A DNA stretch of 64,000 nucleotides from Bufo bufo (taxonomy: Eukaryota > Chordata > Amphibia > Anura > Bufonidae): positions 186,561,577-186,625,576 of the forward strand of contig NC_053395.1 in the NCBI RefSeq assembly GCF_905171765.1. Reading direction: 5' to 3'. Position 1 is the stretch's first letter; every line of letters begins with the position of its first letter. A program made the translations under genes and the position numbers. The notes under the pieces were generated by a model, which saw only the letters and a list, made by a program, of their open reading frames with translations, made no database searches and was not told where the DNA came from. Of this stretch, positions 22,487-34,037 are shown piece by piece.

Positions 22487-22847
22487 TAACACCAGAAAAA
22501 CTCAGCGGCCAATACAATCCGTTTTAAAACAGCACAGATTTGCAGTACACGCGAACCCATCCTAAGAACTGTCCTGAATAGGTCACATGGGGTGTGCACA
22601 CATTTATCATACAGCTGCCTAGTCAAAGTCAATTCTGCATTGTGTCCTGCAAAGGAGGACATAGTCGGTACTTGTAAATTGCAAGAGATGTAAAACCTTT
22701 ACAAAGGTCTAAAGGTTCAGTATGTTTTACATTTCACCAATTTAAATCCCTCCTCATTCTATGCTTAGGAATCCAGTGAACCCTCCCTGTATGAGTGTGC
22801 ACATGGGCATAGCTGTCTGGACTCCTAATATAGAAAATGCAGAAGAC

Positions 22848-23400
22848 TTAACTCCTTTGCACTACAAACAAGTTTAAATTTTTTGGCTTTAGTTTTTTTG
22901 TCCCCATCTTCCAAGAGCCATAACTTTTTACTTTTCTGGTTCCATAACCATATATTTACTACTTTTACAAAAATAAACTGTGCAAGTTTTAAGCCTTTTT
23001 GATAATTTTGTATCCAATTTTTGGGGGGAGGAATTGGATTTATTTATTTTTTCCATGATGGTGTTCATCATGCAAGATGTACACTTTTATATTTTAATAG
23101 TCCAGGCATTTTAGTAAAGAGGTGATTTTAATTTGTAATAATTTTTTTTTTTTTTTACACCATAGACTGCAATAGTTTTTTGTTGCAATCAATGGTAATT
23201 CTGTGGTCTTCCTATTAAGCTCTGCTTTTACAAGATCCCAGGCTGTGATAGCAAGTGTTCAGTGCCTGCAATTTCGCTGTGGGAAATCGACTGGCGGTCA
23301 GAGGGTGTCCCCTCCGTCTGACTTACTGTTCAGATGCCTCGGTCACCCAGATCACTGGAATGCCAGCAGTAGACCCAGCACAACCCTAACGGTGACAAGA
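22848..23400. repeat. Left portion of a TTAA-flanked T-rich repeat
   Basis: TTAA at 22848 followed by the 'agagccataactttttac' and 'gttcatcatgc' phrases that also occur near 2160 and 52390. The right end is not found. Confidence 0.5.
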
Positions 23401-24384
23401 GTTACTATACCAGTAGCTGATTTTCCTTACAACTGGGGCTGATGTGCAAAAAATGTATAGTATGTAAAAAATATATAAAACAATACAAATCAACCCATAA
23501 TAGGAGAAAGTGAAGATTATGATCTCCCGGGATTATATTTTTTTTATTTATTTCACTAAATTTCTTAACCAAATAAAAAACAAAAATTTAACTTATTGTA
23601 CATTAATCATAAAGTATCACTAAAAATAATGCCAGTGCCAATGTGTCTAGTGAAATTTAAGAAGGTAAATTGTTGCATAAAAACAACAACCAAAAACCCT
23701 GAATTGCTCATGAAAGAAAATCACTTAAAAAAAAAAAAAACAAGTACTAAAAATGGTTAAACTGTATGTGGCGCTGAAGGCCCACAATACCCTGGAGCCT
23801 GGACATGAACCTGTTAATTACCTAGCAGCACAGAAAATGCAACTGGCGCCTCTACAGCTATAGAATCAGCATAGCTCTCTGTGCTTAGCCGTCTCTGTAG
23901 CTCCCATTCACTTCTACAGGAGTTACGGGAACGGTGTAGCCCGCTCGGCTGTTTCCGCAACCCAGCCACCTCTGACTGCTGCATATGGCCGCTTTTCCAA
24001 TCTCAGCCGTACAATTGCTATAGCCTCGGCAGGCAGTGGTATTTATTTTCTAACTGTCCAATACGTGCGCCCTGTCTGGGGTTCGAAGAAATACTTGCTG
24101 ACATTTGGGTGAAAGTAGCTGTCATAGCTGTTTGATGAGAAGTCTTCATGGCTTCACGCTTTTAAAAGAATGTACAACAGACAGACAACGCCATCAGAAA
24201 GTCCTGCAATATTACAGAACTATTCCATACCCCCTAGAGACCAGACAATGGACAGGCAATTTACCATGCTAGGCAAGTACAGCTCAACCACAAAGCCTTC
24301 TTAAAGAAGACAGCGGGTGCTTGTGCACTTCATACAACAAGATGGGGGGCTACAATCGCAAATGTCAACAAAATAACATTCAAA
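23401..24384. other. No clear feature
   Basis: AT-rich sequence with an A-run at 23730-23742. A piece at 23880-23960 resembles the TTAA-type repeats (cccattcacttctacagg). No coding signal. Confidence 0.35.
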
Positions 24385-24490
24385 CACAACTATCTATCTA
24401 TCTAATATCTATCTAATCTCACATCTATATCTCATTTCTATCTATTTAATATCTATCTCTTATTTATCCCTCTATATCTACCCATCTCAT
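24385..24490 (+). repeat. Degenerate (TCTA)n microsatellite
   Basis: Repeated 'atctatcta', 'tatctcatttctatcta' and related variants. It directly precedes the Tc1 remnant. Confidence 0.8.
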
Positions 24491-24550
24491 ATTTGTGATA
24501 TTGTTCCCTTTTTGACGTGCTTCTCACATATGTGCAGTGCTCATTAAATT

Positions 24551-25460
24551 TACACTATATGGAGGAAAGTAGGAGGACACCTATACATTACACCTACAGG
24601 AGATTTTATGACGTCCCATTCGGAATTCATAGGCAGGAGCGGGCCGCCTTGTGCAGATAAAGCAGCTTCCACTCTTCTGGGAAGACTTTCTACATGATTT
24701 TGGACCTGTGTCTGTGGGAATTATTGCCCATTCATCCAGAAGAGCATTTGTGAGGCATTGATGCTGGAGGAGAAGGCCTGGCTCCCAATCTCCATTCTAG
24801 TTCATCCCAAAGGTGTTGGGTGGGGTTGAGGTCAGGACTCTGTGCTGCCAAGTCAAGTTCTTCCACACCAATCTCCCCCAATCATGCCTTTATGGACCTT
24901 TTTTTGTGCACTGGGGCACAGTCATGCTAGAACATCCCTAAACTATTCCCACAAAGTTGGAAACATACAATCGTTCAAAATAAGCTGAAGCGTTAAGGTT
25001 TCCCCTCACTGGAACTAAGGGGTCCAGGCCAATCCCTGAAAAACAACCCCATAGATTTATCTTCCCTCCGCCAAATTTGACAGTTGGCACAACGCAGGCA
25101 GGTAACGTTCTCCTGGCATTCGTCAAACCAAGACTCGTTCATCAGACTGCCAGATGAAGAAGCATGACTTATCACTCCACGGAACCGTGGAGTCCAGTGG
25201 CAGGTGCTTTACAGCGCTCCATCTGATGCTTGGCATTGTGCTGATTGCATGCAGCTGCTCGGCCCTGGAAACCCATGCCATGCAGCTTCCGGCACAGCAT
25301 GGTTTTTGTGCTGATGTTGATGCCAGAGGAGGTATGGAGTCTGCAGAATGTTGGCGACATGTATGCACAATGCGTCTCAGCAATGATTAAGTCATGTGTT
25401 CCAATACCTTTGTCCATATTGTGTATCAGAAAGCTCTCTTGTAAGAACACAGTAACATGA
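24551..25460 (-). mobile_element. Tc1/mariner remnant on the minus strand
   Basis: The left boundary is TA at 24551-24552 followed by CACTATATGGAGGAAAG. On the minus strand the translation shows broken transposase pieces: WQSDERVLV (catalytic WSDE region, 25123-25150), [23 protein letters not shown], and [34 protein letters not shown]. 'Caggactctg..ggttgaggtc' near 24820 corresponds to the SPDLNP region. Many stops and frameshifts. The N-terminal boundary is not defined beyond about 25450. Confidence 0.75.
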
Positions 25461-25586
25461 GGCAGATTTGTTGCAGAAATTTCTGAATATCCGTTCCATT
25501 CACCTTGTTTTCATCGCAAAAACTTCATTTCTGGTTGCACAAAGTCTTAGAAAGAATGCAGCAACCGCATGTTACATGCTGGCCAA

Positions 25587-25765
25587 TAGTGTTGAGCAAA
25601 GCGAGCTTCGGATGCTTTATCCGAAGTAGTTTCGTTCAAAATTACAAAATAATACTGTACAGAGATTCGTCTCCGTACATTATTAGAATGTATGGGCTCC
25701 GATGAGCCGAAGTTTGTTGTTCATGAAGTTGCGCGTGACTTCGTTGAATGACTTCGGTAGTTGAT
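25587..25765. mobile_element. hAT-like MITE fragment (TAGTGTTGAGC end)
   Basis: The left end TAGTGTTGAGC is like the end TAGGCATGAGCG of the element at 53338. The interior 'gtacattattagaatgtat' and 'gatgagccgaagtt' match that copy. The right end is eroded. Confidence 0.55.
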
Positions 25766-25769
25766 TTAC

Positions 25770-26090
25770 TTTTTCAGTGGAATTTTGGCACGGACAGCCT
25801 AGCCGAAACGCCGCCGGTGGTCACGCCCTTTCTGCCTCCCACATCTCAATGGGAGGCAGCACTGGGGATTGCGGTGCGGTAGCTCAATGCTACGGCCACG
25901 CTGAAAATAGACATGTCCCTTCTCAGAGTGGCCGCACCTATAAGCTGCCGCTCTGCAATCCTCAGCGCTGCCTCCCACTGAGATGTATGGGAGGCAGAAA
26001 GGACGTGGCTGCTGGTAGGTTTTCTGCTAAATTTCCAAGCGGAAATTCAGCTGAAAAAGCCATTGTGTGGACATCCGCTAAAACGGGGAA
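25770..26090. mobile_element. TWA-type MITE related to 9967-10273, ends eroded
   Basis: The interior shares 'gccgccggtgg', 'ctttctgcctcccac' and 'gacatgtcccttctcag' with the 9967 element and is palindromic (gggaggcagcactgggg against cagcgctgcctccc). Confidence 0.5.
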
Positions 26091-27530
26091 TACCTTACTG
26101 ACTGAGTCCAATGCTCAGCCATGCAAGTTCTGGACCTTCTAGTTTTTTCTCCCTGGAGTACTGTAAAGTAGAGATGGCTTTTTTTTATGCAAACATCACA
26201 TAGATAGTCATTCTCTGAGACTCAGGCCTAGTCTTCTGAGGAATGATCACATATAGCTTCTCTCACTTCCTCAGTTAATACACTACACAATAAACTAGGG
26301 GCGGACCTAGGTCCAACTCCTAGTCTCCTACAGGGTAGAGTCAGGATTGGTAACCCTGACTTTTCTATACAAAATTATACGGGTAATACAACAAATCAGA
26401 ACATTAAACAGTTTCAGAAACAAATGATTTACAAAACAACCCTTGACATGCAAAGTCCTGTATTAGGTGCACGCAGTTATTAAGGTGCACTGATGATTAA
26501 AGCTTTCTATCACTGCAGTCTGTTTACGATCCATGTGACTTTCTATCCTAGATGAATAGAGCAACCAACATGGAAAATCAAGGTTTAGAAACAGTAAATA
26601 ACGGTGGCATCTCAGGCAGATAACGGCAAATAGACAATGAAAAGTGGCGAGGCCGATTGAATAAAAGCCAAACCAGGAGACTATAAACCTACTTAAAATC
26701 AAAATGACTCAATTGATTGTCAAGAGCTGGTGTAAACTCAAGGGTGAGGGGAAGATAAAAGGAAACCCAAAAAGAGGGGTCAGGTGGAGAGCACACGAAG
26801 CAAGAGGTGAGCGAGGGGAGAACGCAGGCGAGAGAAATGCAGGCAAAATGGGATTAAAAGGTCAAAAGAGCAAGTTGTAGGGCTTGATGACAATTGAGGA
26901 GCATAGATTTTTAGACTGGCAGGTGAATATAATCTCAGCACAAGATGTGACTGTATATAATTGGGCCAGCTTTGTTAAACTGCGCTAAGATGTTTCTTTG
27001 TGCCAATCACTGAATGAGTAAATCAGGTTCTATTCTCTACTTGTCAAAAAGAAAAAATGGCACATAGACAAGAAAAATATTTTTAAACACAAAACAGGCA
27101 CGGGCTGATCAAGAAAATGCATTACTACCCGTCATTATCTGAAATGGAGCAAATCCTGAAATGATGAAGTACGCCTTATTAAGTGAGAGAACACGAAAAG
27201 TACATCAACTGCTTATCATGGAATAAACCCGGCCCGATACTGGGGTTTCCCATCTTACAAAGTGATGGCATATTGCTACTGTCCGACGGCGGGCCAAAGT
27301 CGGGGAAGGGGAAGCATCGGTGGTGTAGCCCAATGTTCTCCTTCACTGCTTTTCCCCTACACAGGGGCCTGAGGTGGAATGGGAACTTAAAGTGGTCCCA
27401 CGTTGTAGGTAAGTCCAAACTGACGGAAGCAGGGACAACATAAGTAGGTGGAACCAACAGTAGTGAAGACCCAAATACTGCCTCATCAGAACTAAATACC
27501 ACAGTGGAAAAAAAAAATACTGCTGCCCAG
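26091..27530. other. No gene recognised
   Basis: Single-copy-looking sequence. The segment at 27183-27443, open on both strands, contains 'cccatcttacaaagtgatggc', a phrase like the TTAA-type MITE interiors, so the frames there are probably repeat-derived. Confidence 0.35.
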
Positions 27531-27915
27531 TGTCGGACTGGGGTTCCTGGGGCCCACCAAAGGAAATTATTCTCGAGGCCCAACGCCTACATCATCAATA
27601 CATTTTAATAGGTTTGGAATCAAAGAAATAGACTCTAGTGACAAGTGATTTTTTTTTTTTCTCCTGGATCTTTTGGGTAATTATATCAGAGCATGGGCCC
27701 ACCAGGGGATCCTCTGGTACTCTGGTGGGTCCGACCGACCCTACTGCGCCCGAGCCACAGTATGAAACTGTATTATCGTCCTGATGACAGCAATACAGTT
27801 GCATTCAGGAGGGCAGTTGTATCGGATCTTTATGTACCTAGCCGGTGGCCATGAGGAGGCCTTGGGCGACCCTGGTAAATTTCCCTGTAGGGTCTATGGC
27901 CAGTCCGTCTCTGGC
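27531..27915. repeat. Possible hAT-like repeat (CAGTGTCGGACTGG)
   Basis: It starts CAGTGTCGGACTGGGG and ends near CCAGTCCGTCTCTG, giving roughly complementary ends. Interior phrases 'ggggcccaccaa' and 'gggcccaccagg' repeat. No clean 8-bp duplication was found, so the assignment is tentative. Confidence 0.4.
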
Positions 27916-28912
27916 AGTGGCAACTCGCAGCCATCAGCTGTGCAAGGAGCTACAGTGTAGGCGCCATCAAGTGAACAGTGCCATCTGCAGTTCTCAAAAC
28001 AGCCAGTAGGGACGCTGTGCAGTGAGAAATTAGAAAGGGGTGCTGCATTGTGACTCCCTTTGTTCTCAGGATCATGGGGCTCCTAGAGGTCACACACCAA
28101 TTATAAAGCCTATTCCTAAAGGAATAGCCTAGAGATATGTAAACGCTTTATAAGGTGAGAAAGCCCGTTAACCATGCATTTAAAAGAGTAGTTTCAGAGA
28201 CAATACCTGTTAGATAAGAGCCACCAGATTACAGTACCCCTAGAAAGTACCGATTTTGTAGGGGGGAATGCACTATTACATGGCGGCCATTCAATGATGG
28301 CTTGTTCAGCCACAGTGAGAGCCATCGTACAGAGTGGGGGATACCACCTCAATGATGTCCGTACGCCCTTACAGGATACATGGTCAAGGGTTTTCCTCAT
28401 GGGTCAACCCCCTCAATGTACATCAAAAGGAATAAGGACTACGCATGACGTGCCAGAATTTAAGTGGATCTACTAATTTAAAAAAATCTAAGATGCTACG
28501 GACACCATGTCCATCAATCACAGGGCTTTTGTGCAGCTTAGCTCCAGTTAAGTGAAGAGAATTGAGCTGCAATACCAAGCAGAGCCACTATATAACGGAC
28601 AGCGCTGTGCTTGGTATACTATGATGATCAACCAGTTGATTGGTGGGGAGTGATGGGAGTTGGCCTTTGGGACATCTATCCTGAGGGTAAGTCCTCAATA
28701 CTTAATTCCTGGAAGCCCCTCTTGATGCAATACATATCATCTTGCAAATTGTTCTGTCAGCGGGTATTTTTATTGTAGAAAATGAAAGTGAAGTCATTTA
28801 AAGTAATTACGTAGTCACCATAGACAAACAGGGACCCCTAAAACACAGAAGCCTATAGCATAATCTGTTCCCTGTCCTATGCACATACAGAGGACGTTAC
28901 AATATTGATTTA
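27916..28912. other. Mostly featureless; one TTAA-type repeat fragment
   Basis: Around 28560-28720 the phrases 'gcagctcaattgc..accaagcacagc' (as variants) and 'atcctgaggg' show a decayed copy of the family at 1503-1852. No coding signal in the rest. Confidence 0.4.
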
Positions 28913-29150
28913 GGCTTATATTACACCAACAGATTATCTGACCAACTTCTGTCCAATCAGACCAAAAGTTGGCGTGCATAACAAAAAATCTGTGTAAACG
29001 GCCATCTGACCAATGATTGGTCAGAGAATCTGTCAGATAATCTGTTGGTGTAAATGCACCCTTACACACTCAGATCTTTTGTTATACACACCAACAATTG
29101 GTCTGATTGGACAGAAATTGGTCAGATAATCTGTTGGTGTAATACAGGTC
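28913..29150. mobile_element. PIF/Harbinger-like fold-back MITE
   Basis: TTA on both sides (28910-28912, 29151-29153). Ends GGCTTATATTACACCAACAG and GTTGGTGTAATACAGGTC. The module 'cagataatctgttggtgtaa' occurs twice on the right side, and the interior repeats 'attggtctgattgg', suggesting an internal duplication. Confidence 0.75.
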
Positions 29151-29308
29151 TTACATTTTTCCTGTTGATGTATGCGTGATCAGAAAATGACCTATAGTTA
29201 AATTAATATATTTATGAATTTTTTTTTACATTTCACAATCTATATATATATTTTTAAATTGTATATAAATCAAGCAATATTCACACTGGCTACTAGGCCT
29301 AAAATATG

Positions 29309-29954
29309 TTTAGGGTGTTGTCCTACGAAAAATATTCAAAATTTTTCAAACCAGCATTCGGATCTGAATACTTTTACAATTATAATCTGTATAGCGCCAC
29401 CTGGTGTTTTCTCTTTTTCTAATTTCTCTGTCCTGCTCACTGAGACGGAAGCACATGCTCAGTTACATCTTTCAACTGCCACCAGCTGCAGCACAAAGGA
29501 CACACCCCTGACAAAGTGCACGGCCCTAAGGGTCCATTCACATGTCCGTATGTGATTTGCAGATCAGCAAAACGGCAATGTGTGTTCCGCAATTTGCGGA
29601 CCGCACATCTCACGCAATTGCGGACAAGAATAGGACATGTTCTATTTTTTTGCGGAAAGGAAGTGCGGATCCGCAAATGCGGATGGGGACAGCACATTCC
29701 AGCCCTATTAAAAATGAATGGGTCTGCACCTGTTGCGAAAAATTGCGGAACGGATGCGGACCCATTTTGCGGACGTGTGAATGGACCCTAAAGCTGGCAG
29801 CTTGAAATAAATCTAGTAGAGAAATTGGAGCAGTGAATGTGGAGATCTCTGGATCCATGTAAGGTACAGGGCTGGTTCTAGCTTTGTTACAAAGATATTG
29901 CCGTGTACTATATTATATCGGATTTTTACATTAATCATGGGATAATCCCTTTAA
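29309..29954 (+). mobile_element. TTAA-type repeat, 'gggttatcccatga' family copy 2
   Basis: The left end is TTTAGGGTGTTGTCCTACGA and the right end ATCATGGGATAATCCCTTTAA. Its interior matches 49923-50500 (tcaaaccagca..ggatctgaatactttta; gctggttctagctttgtta). A TWA-type MITE is inserted at 29530-29788. Confidence 0.7.
29530..29788. mobile_element. PIF/Harbinger-like MITE nested in a repeat
   Basis: TAA at 29527-29529 and 29789-29791. Ends GGGTCCATTCACATGTCCG and CGTGTGAATGGACCC. Comparison with the sibling repeat copies shows the host sequence (gccc|taa|agctgg) continues directly on the other side, so the boundaries are well fixed. Confidence 0.85.
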
Positions 29955-29984
29955 AGCTCTTCGTCTTTTGAGAGCAACTACATG

Positions 29985-30470
29985 GGTCCTAGACACAAAG
30001 GCAGGAGGCAAACCTATTGACTTATGGGAGAGTTTTCTAGGCATGTTCTGTGACCGCTGCAGAGGTTAGGAGGGAGTAGATAAGCTGTGATACCACCTAT
30101 TGTGAATGGTGGATCCTGTGTTATCTATATACAGGTGTTACTTGTCAATGTTATTCGGCCTTTGGTGATAATGATAATAGCTACTAAAAAATCGTACCCT
30201 ATTATTAGTCCTAGTGGCCAGTGCGAGAATTGCAGGATTAGGCTACATGCACACGACCTCGCTGTCCACATCTTTTGCGGCCCCATTGAAGTGAAGGGGT
30301 CACATTGTTTGCTGCTCGGATGCGGACCCAAACAACAGTCATGTGAATGAGGCCTTAGAAACATTTTTTTTTAAAATACAAATAGTGACATGAAAAAAAA
30401 AAAAAAAACCTTAACAAAAGTATGTTTCACATAAAAATGTGATTTAAACCAATGGTCATATATTCCCTTT
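29985..30470. repeat. T2-like fragment, family of 17751-18347
   Basis: The phrase 'gggagagttttctaggcatg' and its neighbours match 18060-18110 inverted. The fragment is interrupted by a 114-bp MITE at 30241. An A-run lies at 30393-30408. Confidence 0.5.
30241..30354. mobile_element. Very short PIF/Harbinger-like MITE (114 bp)
   Basis: TTA at 30238-30240 and 30355-30357. Ends GGCTACATGCACACGAC and CAGTCATGTGAATGAGGCC. This is among the shortest complete copies in the window. Confidence 0.75.
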
Positions 30471-30471
30471 A

Positions 30472-30954
30472 GGCTACTTTCACACTAGTGTTTTTGCTTG
30501 ATCCGGCAGGGTTCAGCAAAAACGCTTCCGTTACTGATAATACAACCGTCTGCATCCGTTATGAACAGATCCGGTTGTATTATCTTTAACATAGCCAAGA
30601 CGGATCAGTCGTGAACTTCATTGAAAGTCAATGGAGGACGGATCCGTTTTCTATTATGGCAGATTGTGTCAGAGAAAACTGATACATTCCCATTGACTTG
30701 CATTGGGGGTAATGCCGGTCCGTCTTGCTCCGCATCCCAGGACGGAAAGCAACTACAACATGTTCGGTTTGTTCTCCGGTATGGGAACGCAACTAAACGG
30801 AACGGAATGCATTTTGGAGCACTCCATTCTGTTCAGTTCAGTTTTGTCCCCATTGACAATGATTGGGGACAAAACTGAAGCACTTTTTTCTGGTATTGAG
30901 CCCCTATGACGGATCTCAATACCGGAAAAGTAAAACGCTAGTGTGAAAGTAGCC
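30472..30954. mobile_element. PIF/Harbinger-like MITE (GGCTACTTTCACAC)
   Basis: TTA at 30469-30471 and 30955-30957. Ends GGCTACTTTCACACTAGTG and GCTAGTGTGAAAGTAGCC are perfectly complementary apart from one base. Same family as 4845-5307 and 41549-41996. Its right TTA is also the left TTA of the next element. Confidence 0.85.
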
Positions 30955-30957
30955 TTA

Positions 30958-31334
30958 GGCCCCTTGCAGGCGAGCGTGTCCAGGTGTGTTGCGGATGTCA
31001 TTCAGTTTTGCCTGTGATCTCGTTCAGTTGTTCCGTTTTTATCTTGCGGGTGCAATGCGATTTAATTGAATGTATACAAACAACATATCTTAGCAACCAT
31101 GTGTGAAAAAACGCATCGCATCAGCTCCATTCACTGCTATAGGGCCAGCGTTGCGTGAAAATCGCAGAATATAGAACATGCTGCGATTTTCACGCAACGC
31201 ACAAGTGATGCGTGAAAACCAACGCACATGTACACAGCCGCGTTGAAATGAATGGGTCTGGATTCCGTGCGGGCGCAATGCGTTCACATCACGCATTGCG
31301 CCCGCGCGGTATACTCGCTCGTGTGAAAGGGACC
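30958..31334. mobile_element. PIF/Harbinger-like MITE sharing a target site
   Basis: Ends GGCCCCTTGCAGGCGAGCG and CGCTCGTGTGAAAGGGACC, flanked by TTA at 30955-30957 and 31335-31337. The interior has 'tgcgattttcacgcaacgc' paired with 'gcgttgcgtgaaaatcgca'. Confidence 0.8.
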
Positions 31335-31337
31335 TTA

Positions 31338-32138
31338 ATTAGTGAAAAGACACTGCGACAGATCTTAAAAAGTTTTGTCTCTGACCAATGCGGACTATGT
31401 GACCCATGACAACGACAAGGTGTTTCAGCAGTATCTGGAGAAATTCATGCTGATTTGTTTTCGGGAGTATGTATTTATTTTGTATAAAGCTGGAATTAAG
31501 AAATGCGATAACTCCTTATTAACTTGTAAGCAGTTAATTACTTTAGCAAAGAAAAAAAATAAAAAATAAAGAGATACAACTCTTTGGATGCTTAATAAAC
31601 AAGAGGTTACATTGTATCATCACATGTCAGCGCCTCACAGTTCATTAGCGGCTGTTTCACAAACACTATGCTCACATTTATATTTTGTTACTGCCTGACA
31701 ATTACATTAGCATAGCTTAATAAATTATCCTATGATTAGCGCTGATGTCCTCCACGTTACCTTATAATCTAAGAGTAAAACATTGGTTGGAGTTCACTGA
31801 ATCGTCGGCCTACAATGAAATAATGTTTTTCATTATGTAAATTTGCTGCGAGTTTGACATGATTAAAATGGGTCAAAAGTATTCTCTTATTAATCATTTA
31901 GACAGCCAAGGGGGAATGGAAAGGAAAAAAACAGAAACAAGAACAAGACATCATTCCGAGAATTTAAGACAATGTTTTCTAATTCGCGGCTAAGATCACC
32001 AATTTCCAAAAATGACCGCGGTATTTTCCTAGCAAATACTATTTGCATATAAATTGTGGATCCCCCCCAAAAAAGTTAGAAATCTATGAAGAGTATGTAA
32101 TAATAACTGTGGCAATGATCTAATTTACTTTATTCAGT
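31338..32138. other. AT-rich unique sequence with one open frame
   Basis: The frame 31375-31569 (+) contains LTNADYVTHDNDKVFQQYLEKF with codons mostly ending in G or C, unlike its AT-rich surroundings. I recognise no domain and no convincing splice sites (see findings). The rest has no signal. Confidence 0.3.
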
Positions 32139-32393
32139 TACAGTCAGGTCCATAAATATTGGGACATCGACACAATTCTAACGTTTTTGGCTCTATACAC
32201 CACCACAATGGATTTGAAATGAAACAAACAAGATGTGCTCTAACTGCAGACTGTCAGCTTTAATTTGAGGGTATTTACATCCAAATCAGGTGAACGGTGT
32301 AGGAATTACAACAGTTTGCATATGTGCCTCCCACTTGTTAAGGGACCAAAAGTAATGGGACAGAATAATAATCATCAATCAAACTTTCACTTT

Positions 32394-33690
32394 TTAATAC
32401 TTGGTTGCAAATCCTTTGCAGTCAATTACAGCCTGAAGTCTGGAACGCATAGACATCACCAGACGCTGGGTTTCATCCCTGGTGATGCTCTGCCAGGCCT
32501 CTACTGCAACTGTCTTCAGTTCCAGCTTTTTCTTGGGCATTTTCCCTTCAGTTTTGTCTTCAGCAAGTGAAATGCATGCTCAATCAGATTCAGGTCAGGT
32601 GATTGACTTGGCCATTGCATAACATTCCACTTCTTTCTCTTAAAAAACTCTTTGGATGCTTTTGCAGTATGCTTTGGGTCATTGTCCATCTTCACTGTGA
32701 AGCGCCGTCCAATGAGTTCTGAAGCATTTGGCTGAATATGAGCAGATGTTATTGCCCGAAACACTTCAGAATTCCTCCTGCTGCTTTTATCAGCAGTCAC
32801 ATCATCAATAAATACAAGAGAACCAGTTCCATTGGCAGCCATACACGCCCACGCCATGACACTACCACCACCATGCTTCACTGATGAGGTGGTATGCTTA
32901 GGATCATGAGTAGAGATGAGCGAACTTCTGTTTTAAGTTCGGCGTCTAAAGTTTGGCTTCCGGTTAGCGGAGGATCCCGATATGGATTCCGAATTCCGTT
33001 GTGGTCCGTGGTAGCGGAATCAATAATGGTCATTATTGATTCCGCTACCACGGACCACAACGGAATTCGGAATCCATATCGGGATCCTCCGCTAACCGGA
33101 AGCCGAACTTTAGACGCCGAACTTAAAACAGAAGTTCGCTCATCTCTGATCATGAGCAGTTCCTTTCCTTCTCCATACTCTTCTCTTCCCATCACTCTGG
33201 TACAAGTTGATCTTGGTCTCATCTGTCCATAGGATGTTGTTCCAGAACTGAGAAGGCTTTTTTAGATGTCGTTTGGCAAACTCTAATCTGGCCTTCCTGT
33301 TTTTGAGGCTCACCAATGGTTTACATCTTGTGGTGAACCCTCTGTATTCACTCTGGTGAAGTCTTCTCTTGATTGTTGATTTTGACACACATACACCTAC
33401 CTCCTGGAGAGTGTTCTTGATCTGGCCAACTGTTGTGAAGGGTGCTTTCTTCACCAGGGAAAGAATTATTCGGTCATCCACCACAGTCGTTTTCCCTGGT
33501 CTTCCGGGTCTTTTGGTGTTGCTGAGCTCACCGGCCCGTTCCTTCTTTTTAATAATGCTCCAAACAGTTGTTTTGGCCACGCCTATTGTTTTTGCTATCT
33601 CTCTGAGGGGTTTGTTTTGTTTTTTTCAGCCTAATGATGGCTTGCTTCACTGATAGTCACAGCTCTTTGGATATCATCTTGAGAGTTGAC
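32394..33690 (-). pseudogene. Tc1-like transposase, interrupted
   Basis: On the minus strand the N-terminal region (about 33690-33580) has a stop and a frameshift. An open stretch then gives the HTH part and D1: MAKTTVWSIIKKKERAGELS, GRPGKTTVVDDRI, FWNNILWTDETKINLYQSDG. The hAT insertion at 32911-33148 breaks the gene. After it come MKHGGGSVMAWACMAANGTG, D2 in MDNDPKHTA and E in DLNLIEHAFHLLK, with 34 residues between. A further frameshift at about 32535 precedes the final part, which stops at 32394-32396. Confidence 0.9.
32911..33148. mobile_element. hAT-like near-perfect palindromic MITE
   Basis: An 8-bp duplication ATCATGAG flanks it (32903-32910, 33149-33156), as expected for hAT. The ends are TAGAGATGAGCGAAC and GTTCGCTCATCTCTG. 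The two arms of about 118 bases differ at only about two positions, with a 2-bp centre at 33029-33030. Open frames on both strands (32894-33232, 32878-33222) encode nearly the same peptide for this reason. Confidence 0.9.
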
Positions 33691-34037
33691 AGCAACAGAT
33701 TCCAAATGCAAATAGCACACTTGAAATGATCTCTGGACCTTTTATCTGCTCATTGTTATTGGGATAATGAGGGAATAACACACACCTGGCCATGGAACAG
33801 CTGAGAAGCCAATTGTCCCATTACTTTTGGTCCATTAATAAGTGGGAGGCACATATGCAAACTGTTGTAGTTCCTACACCGTTCACCTGATTTGGATGAT
33901 AATACCCTCAAATTAAAACTGACAGTCTGCAGTTAAAGCACATCTTGTTCGTTTCATTTCAAATCCATTGTGGTGGTGTATAGAGCTAGAAATGTTAGAA
34001 TTATGTTGATGTCCCAATATTTATGGACCTGACTGTA

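Larger units (their letters stand above)
32139..34037 (-). mobile_element. Tc1/mariner element, DD34E, minus strand, split by a hAT MITE
   Basis: TA at 32139-32140 and 34036-34037 flanks CAGTCAGGTCCATAAATATT ends. The inverted repeats extend about 200 bases and include 'gtgaacggtgtaggaattac' and its complement near 33880. Without the nested hAT the size is about 1.65 kb. Confidence 0.9.

Noticed and set aside
32878..33232. Opposite-strand frames with nearly identical peptides
   Set aside because: They arise from a near-perfect palindrome. The same effect explains the paired frames at 14152-14669.
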